From positions 1 to 64,000 of the forward strand of contig JALWNK010000073.1 of NCBI GenBank assembly GCA_026995935.1: DNA of 64,000 bases, in the 5' to 3' direction. Positions 24,941-33,701 of the stretch are shown here, in pieces. A program made the translations under genes and the position numbers. Numbering within the stretch: position 1 is the stretch's first letter; every line of letters begins with the position of its first letter. Source of the DNA: Deltaproteobacteria bacterium (lineage in GTDB: Bacteria > Desulfobacterota > Dissulfuribacteria > Dissulfuribacterales > QOAL01). Under the pieces are notes generated by a model. That model was not told the origin of the DNA, made no database searches, and was given only the letters and a program-made list of their open reading frames with translations.

Positions 24941-25848
24941 GATAGGTCGTGTTCCACAGCGTATGCAGCAGTGGCTCCTTCCGCCACCGCAGTAACAATT
25001 TGCAACAGGGGCTTACGTCTGCAATCTCCGGCAGCGTAGATGCCTTTCACAGAGGTGCGCATCCATTCATCCGTCTTGATAAAACCACGTTCATCGGTCT
25101 TTACCAGGTCCCTTACAAAACCAGTAACCGGTTCTATTCCGATGAATATAAAGACCCCGTCAACGGGAAGGTCTGTGACCTCGCCGCTCTTTTTGTTAAA
25201 TATACGGATTGATTCCACCTGATCCTTGCCCTCTATTGCTTCAACAATAGAGTCCCAGATGAATTCTATCTTCTCATTGGAAAAGGCCCGTTCCTGAAGG
25301 ATCTTTATGGCCCTCAGTTCGTCCCTGCGGTGAATAAGAAAGACCTTTTTGGCAAACTTTGTGAGGAATATCGCCTCCTGGACGGCGCTGTCACCGCCTC
25401 CCACCACGGCAACCACCTGGTCTCTGAAAAAGGGTCCGTCACAGGTTGCACAGTAGGAAACCCCGCGACCAGTAAGTTTTTCTTCCCCTTCCACCCCAAG
25501 TCTCCTGTGGGTGGCACCAGTTGCCACTATAACCGTTTTTGAGGTAATGGTCCTATCATCGGTAAGGATCAAATTGAAATTTTCACCCTCTACCTCAATT
25601 TTCTGGACCTCTCCATTTTCAACACCAAATCCAAATTTCTGGGCATGGGCCGAGAGCTTTTCAACCAGCTCAAAGCCTGTGATGCCCTCTGGAAATCCGG
25701 GGTAGTTTTCCACAAGGTCTGTAATAAGGACCTGTCCCCCGGGGCTCATCTTTTCAAGGATAAAGCCTTCCAGCTTGGCACGTCCCGCGTAAATGGCGGC
25801 AGCCAAGCCAGCGGGGCCGCCGCCAACTATTACAAGGTCATGGATCAT
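24937..25848 (-). CDS. trxB: Thioredoxin reductase
   Basis: FAD- and pyridine-nucleotide-dependent enzyme (303 aa) that reduces thioredoxin. FAD motif VIVGGGPAGLAAAIYAG near residue 7, redox-active CATC in SYCATCDGPFF near residue 134, second nucleotide motif VVGGGDSAVQEA near 152 followed by the HRRDELRA signature of NADPH-preferring enzymes, and the FAD-binding IYAAGDCRRKPLLQIVTA near 275. It starts directly after trxA (adjacent stop and start), so supply of the pair is matched. A paralogue with a CVDC centre lies at 55.3 kb. Confidence 0.95.
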   Translation of the reverse strand: MIHDLVIVGGGPAGLAAAIYAGRAKLEGFILEKMSPGGQVLITDLVENYPGFPEGITGFELVEKLSAHAQKFGFGVENGEVQKIEVEGENFNLILTDDRTITSKTVIVATGATHRRLGVEGEEKLTGRGVSYCATCDGPFFRDQVVAVVGGGDSAVQEAIFLTKFAKKVFLIHRRDELRAIKILQERAFSNEKIEFIWDSIVEAIEGKDQVESIRIFNKKSGEVTDLPVDGVFIFIGIEPVTGFVRDLVKTDERGFIKTDEWMRTSVKGIYAAGDCRRKPLLQIVTAVAEGATAAYAVEHDLS

Positions 25849-26178
25849 TTAGGCAACCTTTGAAAGGGCGTTTTCTATAACGGTCTTGCCAACGGCGCCT
25901 GTTATCTGCTCTACCACGTTTCCATCATTAAAAAGGATCAGAGTAGGTATGGCCCTTATGCCAAAACGGCCTGGAGTTGCCGGATTTTCATCGACATTCA
26001 TTTTTGCAATAACCACCTTGCCATCATACTCGTCTGCCAGCTGATCAATAACCGGAGCAATGGCCCTGCACGGCCCACACCACGCTGCCCAAAAATCGAC
26101 CAACACTGGTAATTCGTTCTTAAGCACCTTTTCATCAAAATCTGCATCGGTCACCTGGATAATCTTGTCACTGGACAT
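25849..26178 (-). CDS. trxA: Thioredoxin
   Basis: A 109-aa thioredoxin with the redox motif WCGPC in LVDFWAAWCGPCRAIAPV near residue 35, the conserved cis-proline region near 78 (GIRAIPTLILFNDG) and family length. AGGAGAAG precedes the ATG. It leads the trxA-trxB-bamD operon behind a clear sigma-70-type promoter. Confidence 0.96.
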   Translation of the reverse strand: MSSDKIIQVTDADFDEKVLKNELPVLVDFWAAWCGPCRAIAPVIDQLADEYDGKVVIAKMNVDENPATPGRFGIRAIPTLILFNDGNVVEQITGAVGKTVIENALSKVA

Positions 26179-26256
26179 ATTACTTCTCCTTTTTGAAATA
26201 TTTTAATGGGATATAAATTTCATGGCTATGATTTGGGGTCCCTTTTGAAAGTGAAA

Positions 26257-26285
26257 AGTTTAGGATAGCTTCATTTTGGTGTCAA
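26257..26285 (-). promoter_or_regulatory. Sigma-70-type promoter of trxA-trxB-bamD
   Basis: On the minus strand: perfect TTGACA (26285-26280), 17-base spacer, TAAACT (26262-26257, four of six). It lies about 80 bases upstream of the trxA ATG. The remaining bases up to the radA stop (26286-26351) show no clear terminator. Confidence 0.6.
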
Positions 26286-26351
26286 GGAATTAAACACCTG
26301 AAATGCAGGCAGATTCAAAGATAACGCATCCCCTGGCAGGTTTGGCAGCCA

Positions 26352-27707
26352 TCAGGAAAAAAGGATATCAGGCAACTGGCTTATGTGGCCAAGGCTCTTG
26401 ACTTTCATGCCATCTCTTGCTCTGATTTTGGCCAACTTGGGAACGAGAACCCAGTCCATACCCAGCCGTTGAGCCTCCTTTACCCTGAGTTCCATATTGG
26501 ATACTGGTCTTATCTCACCAGTTAGTCCCACCTCTCCAAGGATGGCAATGGATTCTGGGAGGGGTTTGTCAAAAAAACTTGAAAGCACCGCGCAGATGAG
26601 CGGGAGATCTGCCGCTGGCTCTGATATCTTCAGCCCTCCAACAACGTTTACAAATATGTCCTTGTCAAAAAGGGCGGTTCCTAGAATCTTTTCCATTACG
26701 GCGGTAAGGAGCGCAAGCCTGTTTGAATCAAAGCCAGCTGTGGTGCGCCTTGGAAGGGCAAGATAGGACTGGTTTACGAGGGCCTGGATCTCTACCATCA
26801 AAGGCCTGGTCCCCTCGATGCAGGGGAAAATGGCAGATCCGGCAACCCTTTGATTCCTGTGTTGAAGGAAGAGATTTGATGGATTTGGGACCTGTGAAAG
26901 GCCCCTGTCCTTCATCTCAAAGATACCTATCTCATGGGTGGGGCCAAACCTGTTCTTTACTGTGCGAAGTATCCTGAATCCCTGGGTCCTTTCCCCCTCA
27001 AAGTAAAGTACCGTGTCAACCAGGTGTTCCAGGGCCCTTGGACCGGCAATGGCACCTTCCTTGGTTACATGGCCCACCATTAAAACTGGCATGACAATCC
27101 CCTTGGCAAGATTCATCAGGGCAGAAGAGGCGGCCTTCACCTGTCCCATGCTTCCTGGAAGGGATGAAACCTCCTGGCAGTAAAGGGTCTGCATGGAGTC
27201 CACGGCCAGGATATGGGGGCGCTCCTCCAGAACGTGTTTTAAAATCACCTCTATTTGGGGGTTACATAGAAGAAGCACATCCTTGCTGACACCAAGTCTT
27301 TGAGCGCGCATTCCTATCTGGCTTGCCGATTCTTCCCCAGAGGCGTATAAGACCTTAAGCCCCTTGTCTGCCAAAAGAGATAAGACCTGGATAAGAAGCG
27401 TTGACTTTCCGATTCCAGGCTCACCACCAAGAAGAACCAAGGAGCCTGGGACTATGCCGCCTCCAAGGACCCTGTCAAACTCTTCCATGCCCGTGACATA
27501 GCGTTCTTCTTCCTGGCCCGGTTTGATTTCTCCGAGACTGCAAATCTCTTCTCCTGATATAAAACCCACACCCTCTGTCTTTTTTTTTACCGTATTTTGC
27601 ACCTCGCTCATACTGTCCCACGTGTTACATTCAGGGCACCGTCCGAGCCACTTTACAGATTGAAAACCGCACGCATCGCAGACGAAAAGCCTTTTATCCC
27701 TGGCCAT
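26352..27707 (-). CDS. radA: DNA repair protein RadA
   Basis: RecA-like helicase/branch-migration protein (451 aa) acting in recombination. Seen: N-terminal zinc finger (CDACGFQSVKWLGRCPEC), Walker A GGEPGIGKSTLLIQ near residue 94, LAVDSMQT Walker B region, the RadA-specific KNRFGPTHEIGIFEM (KNRFG motif) near 248, and a C-terminal Lon-like domain (FVNVVGGLKISEPAADL, LTGEIRPVSNMELRVKEAQRLG). The start shares one base with the stop of the upstream kinase gene (TAATG), a tight coupling. Membrane fractionation or repair role not otherwise indicated. Confidence 0.95.
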   Translation of the reverse strand: MARDKRLFVCDACGFQSVKWLGRCPECNTWDSMSEVQNTVKKKTEGVGFISGEEICSLGEIKPGQEEERYVTGMEEFDRVLGGGIVPGSLVLLGGEPGIGKSTLLIQVLSLLADKGLKVLYASGEESASQIGMRAQRLGVSKDVLLLCNPQIEVILKHVLEERPHILAVDSMQTLYCQEVSSLPGSMGQVKAASSALMNLAKGIVMPVLMVGHVTKEGAIAGPRALEHLVDTVLYFEGERTQGFRILRTVKNRFGPTHEIGIFEMKDRGLSQVPNPSNLFLQHRNQRVAGSAIFPCIEGTRPLMVEIQALVNQSYLALPRRTTAGFDSNRLALLTAVMEKILGTALFDKDIFVNVVGGLKISEPAADLPLICAVLSSFFDKPLPESIAILGEVGLTGEIRPVSNMELRVKEAQRLGMDWVLVPKLAKIRARDGMKVKSLGHISQLPDILFS

Positions 27708-29095
27708 TACTCCTCTTCCTCCAAGGTGGGTATGAAGATGTGGATACGGGCCCCGCCAAACTTGCTTTCTCCAGTTTCTATCTCACCATGCATTGCATCG
27801 CAAAGTCTCTTGACTATTGCAAGGCCAAGTCCCGTGCCCTTTGTCTTGGTGGTAAAAAAGGGCTGAAACATCCTTTCTTTTATATCGTCCGGGAATCCAG
27901 GCCCTGAATCCTCAACCAAGATATCAAGCCCCTCCTCAAGGGCTCTGATTCTTACACGAATCCTGCCCCTTGATGGGCTGTCCTTAAGGGCCTCAATGGA
28001 ATTTTGCACAAGGTTAATCACTATCTGGATAATCTTTGACCTGTCGGCAGTAACCTCCTGACCCTCGCAGTCAAGTTCCAATTCCATTTTCTCCTCATCC
28101 ACAGGTATACTGCGTTTGAGCTCCCTGCAAAGCTCCTGAACCTCAAAGCTTTCAAGATAGATTTCCGTGGGTTTTGCATAGACAAGGAGGTTTGAGGTCA
28201 GCCTTTCAAGCCTTGCAACCTGCTCAACTATAATCTCCATGTCTTCCTTGATATCAGGGTCTTTGGAGTCCTCCATGTGGATCTGGGCAAAGCCCTTTAT
28301 GGTGCTCAAGGGGTTACGTATTTCATGGGCAAGAACCGCTGCCATCTGACCCAGGGCAGCCATCCTTTCCTTTTCCGCAAGGCTCTTTTCAAGTAGATAG
28401 TTTTTCTTCCAGGCCCTTATAAAAAAGCCCGCAAGCATCCACAAAAGGACAATGGATGAAAGTATCATCACCAGTTGAAACTTGGCCTTTCTCTCTATGG
28501 AAAAGGCAGGCCAGGGGTGAAGGGCCACCCTCAGGCAGAAGATTTTCAGGGCAGGAAGGGGTCTGATGGCCTCCTGGCCAGGCTTTACTTCCATTACAGG
28601 TCCATCCCATCCACTTCTTGCGACTCTGTTCATGTCGCTGAGATGTAGCTTCAGGGGGAAATCCAGAATGAAGACCTCCTCTCCAGTGGCCAGTTTTTCA
28701 AAGTGGGTAACAATTCTTTCCAGTTTGAAGACCTTTTTTACAGAGCTGTCATTTATTTTTCTCCCGATAAGTTTCTGGTTGGAATGGAGAATGCAGGTCA
28801 TGTCCTTGTCTATCAGGGCAAGAAAGGCCAGGTATTCCCACCTGTCCGAGGCAACAAGATCCGGAAACAGCTCAGTATTTAGACCCAGCCTTTCAAGGGC
28901 AAAGCCCAGGTTCACTGCTATGTCCGTTGCCCTTGTTTCAAGAAGGTGCCTTGAGCCTTCTATGGAGATGCGGTAACTGGAAACGGCGCTAATGGTTGCA
29001 ATGACACTAAAAAGGGTGAGCAGAAAGACGATGGCAATGAGGTACTTATTGTGCCAGAACTCTCCAACCTTTACGCCTTTTCGAAAAAATGCCAT
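27707..29095 (-). CDS. Membrane sensor histidine kinase
   Basis: Two-component kinase of 462 aa from the ATG at 29095. One helix near the N-terminus (about residues 18-42), a periplasmic sensor region of about 150-160 residues, a second helix (about 205-230), then HisKA with the phospho-histidine in LAHEIRNPLSTIKGFAQI and HATPase_c (VINLVQNSIEAL, DSGPGFPDDIKERMF, FTTKTKGTGLGLAIV). The architecture is AtoS/ZraS-like. No response regulator is adjacent. The ATG lacks a Shine-Dalgarno but follows a TATAAT box (29107-29102) by six bases, so the message could be leaderless; an upstream TTG start (29164) is the alternative. Confidence 0.85.
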   Translation of the reverse strand: MAFFRKGVKVGEFWHNKYLIAIVFLLTLFSVIATISAVSSYRISIEGSRHLLETRATDIAVNLGFALERLGLNTELFPDLVASDRWEYLAFLALIDKDMTCILHSNQKLIGRKINDSSVKKVFKLERIVTHFEKLATGEEVFILDFPLKLHLSDMNRVARSGWDGPVMEVKPGQEAIRPLPALKIFCLRVALHPWPAFSIERKAKFQLVMILSSIVLLWMLAGFFIRAWKKNYLLEKSLAEKERMAALGQMAAVLAHEIRNPLSTIKGFAQIHMEDSKDPDIKEDMEIIVEQVARLERLTSNLLVYAKPTEIYLESFEVQELCRELKRSIPVDEEKMELELDCEGQEVTADRSKIIQIVINLVQNSIEALKDSPSRGRIRVRIRALEEGLDILVEDSGPGFPDDIKERMFQPFFTTKTKGTGLGLAIVKRLCDAMHGEIETGESKFGGARIHIFIPTLEEEE

Positions 29096-29180
29096 ATAAC
29101 CATTATATAAGCAATAAAGCCGGTCTTGACCAGTAAGTGTGTGGCTATTAGTAGTAGTTTTCAAAAAAACGGGAGGGGAA

Positions 29181-30959
29181 ATGGCTGCAAAAAAGAATAT
29201 ACTGGTAGTTGGTTCTGGCGGAAGGGAGCATGCCCTTTGCTGGAAGTTCGCCCAAAGCCCAAGGGTGGATACGGTCTACTGCGCACCTGGAAATGCCGGC
29301 ATTGCCCGGGACGCCACCTGCGTTGACATCTCTGCTTCTGACCTTGAAGGCCTTTTGGACTTTGCACGGGATAAGAAGATCGACATAACAATAGTTGGGC
29401 CTGAGGCGCCGCTTGCCCAAGGGATTGTGGATCTATTCGAGGAAAACGGGCTTGTCTGCTTTGGCCCAAAGAAAAAGGCCGCGGAGATAGAGGCGAGCAA
29501 GGTCTTTACCAAGGATCTTCTTTCAAAATATTCTATTCCCACTGGAAAATACAAGGTCTTTACTGACCCTGATGCGGCAAAGGAATTTGTAAGGGATGAA
29601 ACAGGCGTTCCAGTGGTTATAAAGGCAGACGGCCTTGCGGCAGGAAAGGGTGTTATCCTCTGTTTCACCATGGATGAGGCCTTTAATGCAATAGATGAGG
29701 TCCTTGTGAAAAAGGCCTTTGGAGAGGCAGGAAACAGACTCATTGTGGAAGAGTTTCTCCAGGGGGAGGAAGCCTCTTTCATGGCCATCACCGATGGTGA
29801 AAAAGTGCTTCCACTTGCCACCTCCCAGGATCACAAGGCCGTTTATGACAACGACAAGGGTCCAAATACAGGGGGCATGGGCGCATACTCTCCTGCACCA
29901 GTGGTTGACAGGAAGCTCTTTAAAGAGATCATGAAAGACATAATGATCCCCACCGTTGAGGCAATGGCCTCAGAAGGAAGGCCTTACAAGGGTGTTCTTT
30001 ACGGGGGTCTCATAATTAAGGACAGGGAACCCAAGGTGCTTGAATTCAACTGCCGCTTTGGTGACCCCGAGGCCCAACCTATCCTCATGAGGCTAAAGAC
30101 GGATCTGCTTGACGTGGTGGAGGCTGCCTTGGAGGGCAGGCTCAAGGAGCTTGATTTGGAGTGGGATGAAAGGGCTGCCGTGTGCGTGGTTCTGGCCTCA
30201 GGGGGCTATCCCGGAAAGTACGAAAAGGGCAAGGTGATAGAGGGGCTTGAAGAGGTGGAAAAGATGAAAGACGTCATGGTCTTTCATGCAGGCACGGCCC
30301 TTAAAGACGGAAAGTTTGTGACTGCAGGAGGCAGGGTACTTGGTGTAACTGCCCTTGGAGTAACCATCAAGGAGGCCATAGACAGGGCATACCAGGCAGT
30401 ATCCCGAATAAGCTGGGAAGGAATGCACTACAGAAAAGACATTGGCCAGAAGGCCCTGAAGCACCTGTGTGCTCCTGCCGTCTCCATAGTAATGGGAAGT
30501 AAGAGTGACGCCAAGGTCATGGAAAAGGCAGCAGACACCCTAAAGGACTTTGGAATAAACTATGAGGTAAAGGTGCTTTCAGCCCACAGGAGCCCTGATC
30601 TTACTGCTGAGTTTGCAAGATCTGCCAGGGCACGGGGGATAAAGGTGATCATTGCAGGAGCAGGAATGGCCGCGCACCTTGCAGGTGTAATTGCCTCCCA
30701 CACCACATTGCCTGTCATTGGAGTCCCCATTGACAGCAGTTCCCTTAATGGTCTTGATGCCCTTTTTTCCACTGTCCAGATGCCTCCAGGAATTCCAGTG
30801 GCTTCCATGGGAATCGGAAAGGCTGGAGCCAAAAATGCTGCACTTTTCGCCATTGAGATACTTTCTCTTGCAGATGAGGAACTTCAGAAAAAGTTGTCTG
30901 ATTTCAGAAAGGATCAGAAAGAGAAGATCAGAAAACTAAACCAAAAGGAGCTTCTTTAG
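29181..30959 (+). CDS. purD: PurD-PurE fusion: GAR synthetase and AIR carboxylase/mutase
   Basis: A single 592-aa frame carrying two purine enzymes. Residues 1 to about 428 are PurD (phosphoribosylamine-glycine ligase, ATP-grasp): ILVVGSGGREHALCWK, IVGPEAPLAQGI, VIKADGLAAGKGV, GPNTGGMGAYSP, EFNCRFGDPEAQ. From about residue 432 it is PurE: SIVMGSKSDAKVM, VLSAHRSPDLTAEFA, AGAGMAAHLAGVIAS, PVASMGIGKAGAKNAALFA. No gap, stop or frameshift lies between them. Fusion would tie two non-consecutive steps of IMP synthesis. The ATG at 29181 is chosen over an earlier frame extension because GGGAGGGG (29171-29178) precedes it. No PurK is nearby. Confidence 0.92.
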   Translation: MAAKKNILVVGSGGREHALCWKFAQSPRVDTVYCAPGNAGIARDATCVDISASDLEGLLDFARDKKIDITIVGPEAPLAQGIVDLFEENGLVCFGPKKKAAEIEASKVFTKDLLSKYSIPTGKYKVFTDPDAAKEFVRDETGVPVVIKADGLAAGKGVILCFTMDEAFNAIDEVLVKKAFGEAGNRLIVEEFLQGEEASFMAITDGEKVLPLATSQDHKAVYDNDKGPNTGGMGAYSPAPVVDRKLFKEIMKDIMIPTVEAMASEGRPYKGVLYGGLIIKDREPKVLEFNCRFGDPEAQPILMRLKTDLLDVVEAALEGRLKELDLEWDERAAVCVVLASGGYPGKYEKGKVIEGLEEVEKMKDVMVFHAGTALKDGKFVTAGGRVLGVTALGVTIKEAIDRAYQAVSRISWEGMHYRKDIGQKALKHLCAPAVSIVMGSKSDAKVMEKAADTLKDFGINYEVKVLSAHRSPDLTAEFARSARARGIKVIIAGAGMAAHLAGVIASHTTLPVIGVPIDSSSLNGLDALFSTVQMPPGIPVASMGIGKAGAKNAALFAIEILSLADEELQKKLSDFRKDQKEKIRKLNQKELL

Positions 30960-30979
30960 CCTGTTAGGCTTGCTTACCA

Positions 30980-31588
30980 ATGGACAAAGACCTTTTAGAA
31001 AAGATAGAGGAGGCTGCTCGGGTAATAAAAAAAGGGGGAGTGTGCGTAATTCCCACAGAGACCGCCTATGGCCTTGCAGCCTCCATTCAAAATGAAAGGG
31101 CACTTAAAAAAATTTATGAAATCAAGAAAAGGCCCTTTCACAAGCCCCTTTTGATCCTTGTGGACGAGCTTTCGCAGGCCCCTGTAGAAAAGGGTCGAAT
31201 CCCCAACTACGTATTCAAGATAATAGATAAGTTCTGGCCAGGTCCGCTTACCCTCCTTCTTCCTGCCACAAAGGATGCCAGCCCTTTTTTGACAGGAGGC
31301 AGTCAGAAGGTGGGGCTTCGAATCTCAAGCCATCCAGTTGCCAAGGAGCTTGTTAGAAGGGTAGGGCAACCTGTTACCGCAACTAGTGCAAACCTTTCTG
31401 GAATGGGTCTTTCCAAGACAGTAGCACAGGTAAAGGAGCAGCTCTCCCACCTTGAGCCCGACTACTATCTGAATGCAGGCGAAATCCCTCCAGGCCCCTC
31501 ATCAACCATTGTTGATTGCCAAGACTCAGGCCCTGTCATAGTCAGGCCCGGGGCAATAGACCCGGAAGATATTCTGGCCTTATGTTGA
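30980..31588 (+). CDS. L-threonylcarbamoyladenylate synthase (TsaC/Sua5/YciO)
   Basis: A 202-aa YrdC-domain protein. TsaC makes threonylcarbamoyl-AMP for the t6A modification of ANN-decoding tRNAs. Seen: VCVIPTETAYGLAAS near residue 22, KKIYEIKKRPFHKPLLILV near 45, FWPGPLTLLLPA near 88, VGLRISSHPVAKELV, and TATSANLSGMGLSKTV near 138. It has no C-terminal Sua5 domain. YciO paralogues share the fold, so TsaC function is likely but not certain. It follows purDE by 20 bases and its end overlaps the convergent ttcA-like gene by 47 bases. Confidence 0.85.
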   Translation: MDKDLLEKIEEAARVIKKGGVCVIPTETAYGLAASIQNERALKKIYEIKKRPFHKPLLILVDELSQAPVEKGRIPNYVFKIIDKFWPGPLTLLLPATKDASPFLTGGSQKVGLRISSHPVAKELVRRVGQPVTATSANLSGMGLSKTVAQVKEQLSHLEPDYYLNAGEIPPGPSSTIVDCQDSGPVIVRPGAIDPEDILALC

Positions 31589-32285
31589 ATATGGCCCTTG
31601 CAATATTGCCCCTGATTTTTCTATCATTTTTGTAGAGGAAATTTAACACCTGTCTTATCCCCTCTCTCTTGCTCTTTGAAACCGAAGGGCACTCATTCCT
31701 ACAAACAGGAAGCCCAAGGAGCCTGCTAAGCCTTTGTATCTTTTCCTTTTCAACAAGGGCAAGGGGCCTGATTATTGTAATTACGCCATTGAACATTTCC
31801 TGCCTGGGCAGCATGGTGCTCATTTCACCGCTGTAAAACATGTTTATAAAAAAGGTCTCAATAAGATCATCAAGATTGTGGCCAAGGGCTATCTTGTTAC
31901 ATCCAAGGACCTGGGTAAGTTCAAAAAGCCTCTTTCTTCTGTTCCATGAACAGAGAAAACATGGGCTTTTCCCTCGATTTTTAGTGCTGTGGGCATAGGG
32001 GGCGATATCTGTTTCTTCCAGATAAAAGGGCAGGCCAAGGGAGGAAAAATGGCCTTTTAAGGCTGGCCACGTCATTTTCTTATTATAGCCCATTTCTAGA
32101 TAGACAGGCACGATATCAAAGGAGATGGGGGCCTTTTTCTTCCACTGGCAAAGGTAATAGAGCATGGCAAGGCTGTCAGCCCCTCCAGATACTGCAGCCA
32201 TGATGGTGTCTCCCTGGCTCAAAAGGTGGTAACTGTGGATGGCCTTACCAACCTTTCGATTGATCTCTTTTTCTAAATATGCCAC
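31542..32285 (-). CDS. TtcA-like tRNA thiolation ATP pyrophosphatase
   Basis: A 247-aa PP-loop ATPase of the TtcA group, which 2-thiolates cytidine 32 in tRNA or a related position. Seen: PP-loop AAVSGGADSLAML near residue 30, the CFLC motif in SPCFLCSWNRRKRLFEL near 108, GHNLDDLIETFFINMFYSGEM near 133, and a later cysteine in GLPVCRNECPS near 195 that could complete a [4Fe-4S] site. Its last 47 bases overlap the end of tsaC on the opposite strand. The 157-base gap to mltG holds divergent upstream regions with no convincing promoter seen. Confidence 0.8.
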   Translation of the reverse strand: MAYLEKEINRKVGKAIHSYHLLSQGDTIMAAVSGGADSLAMLYYLCQWKKKAPISFDIVPVYLEMGYNKKMTWPALKGHFSSLGLPFYLEETDIAPYAHSTKNRGKSPCFLCSWNRRKRLFELTQVLGCNKIALGHNLDDLIETFFINMFYSGEMSTMLPRQEMFNGVITIIRPLALVEKEKIQRLSRLLGLPVCRNECPSVSKSKREGIRQVLNFLYKNDRKIRGNIARAIFNIRPEYLPGLLPRA

Positions 32286-32514
32286 TTTCCCAGAAGCTGA
32301 TTCGCTGTTATTAGTATCCCTTTATTTGTCCGGAGGCAGCAGGGGCCTTGGGAAGCTTCGAGGGCGTGCATCCTGTTTTGATAGAAAGGGAATTTCCATC
32401 AAGACCTGATGGGCGGAAAATTCACGGATAGCGGCCCTTTGATTGAAAGGACAGGAAAAGGTAAAGCAAAAACAGGGCTATAAAAAAAATCCAGAAGAAT
32501 CTATTTTCCTTCAT

Positions 32515-33546
32515 ATGAGAATCTTTTTAAACCTCAAATTCATCTTTTTTCTCTACCTGGTATTTCTTGCCGGATACATTGGATACGGACACGTTAAAAA
32601 ACTGCTTGAACCTGTATCCACCAGCCCATCTTTTGTGGTTATTGATATCCCCAAGGGTACTTCCTTTAAACAGGTTGCCAAACTGCTTGAGGAAAAAGGG
32701 CTCATAAGATCCAAGGAGGCCTTTACTGTCCTTGCCTGGTACAAAAAGGAGGCAGGTCTTATAAAGGCCGGAGAATACAAGCTAAGCCCATCAATGACAC
32801 CACAAAAGATCCTTGAAATACTGGTGTCTGGAAAGGTTGTCCAGCATCTTGTCACCATACCAGAAGGGTACAACATGTTCCAGATTGGGGATCTTCTGGC
32901 AAGGGCAAATCTTGTGAAAAAGGAGGCCTATATGGCTGCAGTTACCGACAAGGACCTTCTCAAGCAGCTAAATATAAAGGAAGAAACAGCAGAAGGCTAT
33001 CTCTTTCCAGATTCCTATTTCCTTCCCAAGGGTGTGAGCGCAAAAGACATAGTAAAAAACTTTGTCAGCAGATTTTGGGACGTCTGGATAAATAATAAGT
33101 TTGGGAATAGGGCCAAGGAAATTGGCGTCACCATCCATGAGGTGGTTACCCTTGCCTCCATTGTGGAACTTGAAGCAGCGGTGCAGGAGGAAAAGCCCAT
33201 AATTGCAAGCGTTTTTTGGAACAGGTTGAAAAAGGGCATGCCGCTTCAGGCAGACCCAACAGTAAAATATGGCATAATGGTGGAGCGGCGCATAAAGAAA
33301 AGAAGGCTTACCTGGAAGGACCTTAGAAAGGCTACCCCTTACAATACCTACACCCGATATGGGCTCCCCAAGGGCCCTGTATGCAACCCAGGTCTTTTGT
33401 CGTTAAGGGCAGTGTTGTATCCGAAGAAGACGCAGTACCTTTACTTCGTCTCCAAGGGTAACAGGACCCACTACTTCTCTAAGACCCTTAAGGAACATAA
33501 CAGGGCAGTAAAGAAGTACATCCTTCACAAAAAAAGAAAACATTAA
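32515..33546 (+). CDS. mltG: Endolytic transglycosylase MltG
   Basis: Inner-membrane enzyme that cuts nascent glycan strands and so limits peptidoglycan chain length. From the ATG at 32515 (343 aa) the protein opens with one transmembrane helix (about residues 7-24), then a LysM-like region (VVIDIPKGTSFKQVAKLLEEKGLI) and the YceG catalytic domain: EGYLFPDSYFLPKG, VVTLASIVELEA with the catalytic glutamate, QADPTVKYG, NTYTRYGLPKGPVCNPG. A TTG 24 codons upstream would add a polar extension; neither start has a strong Shine-Dalgarno, so this is a judgement. Confidence 0.9.
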   Translation: MRIFLNLKFIFFLYLVFLAGYIGYGHVKKLLEPVSTSPSFVVIDIPKGTSFKQVAKLLEEKGLIRSKEAFTVLAWYKKEAGLIKAGEYKLSPSMTPQKILEILVSGKVVQHLVTIPEGYNMFQIGDLLARANLVKKEAYMAAVTDKDLLKQLNIKEETAEGYLFPDSYFLPKGVSAKDIVKNFVSRFWDVWINNKFGNRAKEIGVTIHEVVTLASIVELEAAVQEEKPIIASVFWNRLKKGMPLQADPTVKYGIMVERRIKKRRLTWKDLRKATPYNTYTRYGLPKGPVCNPGLLSLRAVLYPKKTQYLYFVSKGNRTHYFSKTLKEHNRAVKKYILHKKRKH

Positions 33547-33579
33547 GCAGTAAAAAAACAGGATGAGGACTATTTGCCC

Positions 33580-33608
33580 TTGACCTGGTAGGTATTAATA
33601 CCTATTAT
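33580..33608 (+). promoter_or_regulatory. slyD promoter with palindromic operator in the spacer
   Basis: TTGACC (33580-33585), 17-base spacer, TATTAT (33603-33608): five of six in each box. A perfect 16-base palindrome TAGGTATTAATACCTA (33589-33604) fills the spacer and enters the -10 box, a position where a bound repressor would block RNA polymerase. A second inverted repeat, ATTATT/AATAAT around a 7-base loop, follows directly. The leader to the slyD ATG is about 85 bases. Confidence 0.65.
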
Positions 33609-33701
33609 TGGTCAGTAATAATTCGTAAAATACGTCCCAAAAACACCAAAAACTTCCCCTGTAAGTTTCTTGGAATCAAAATCAGTTAGGAGAAAGAAAG
33701 A

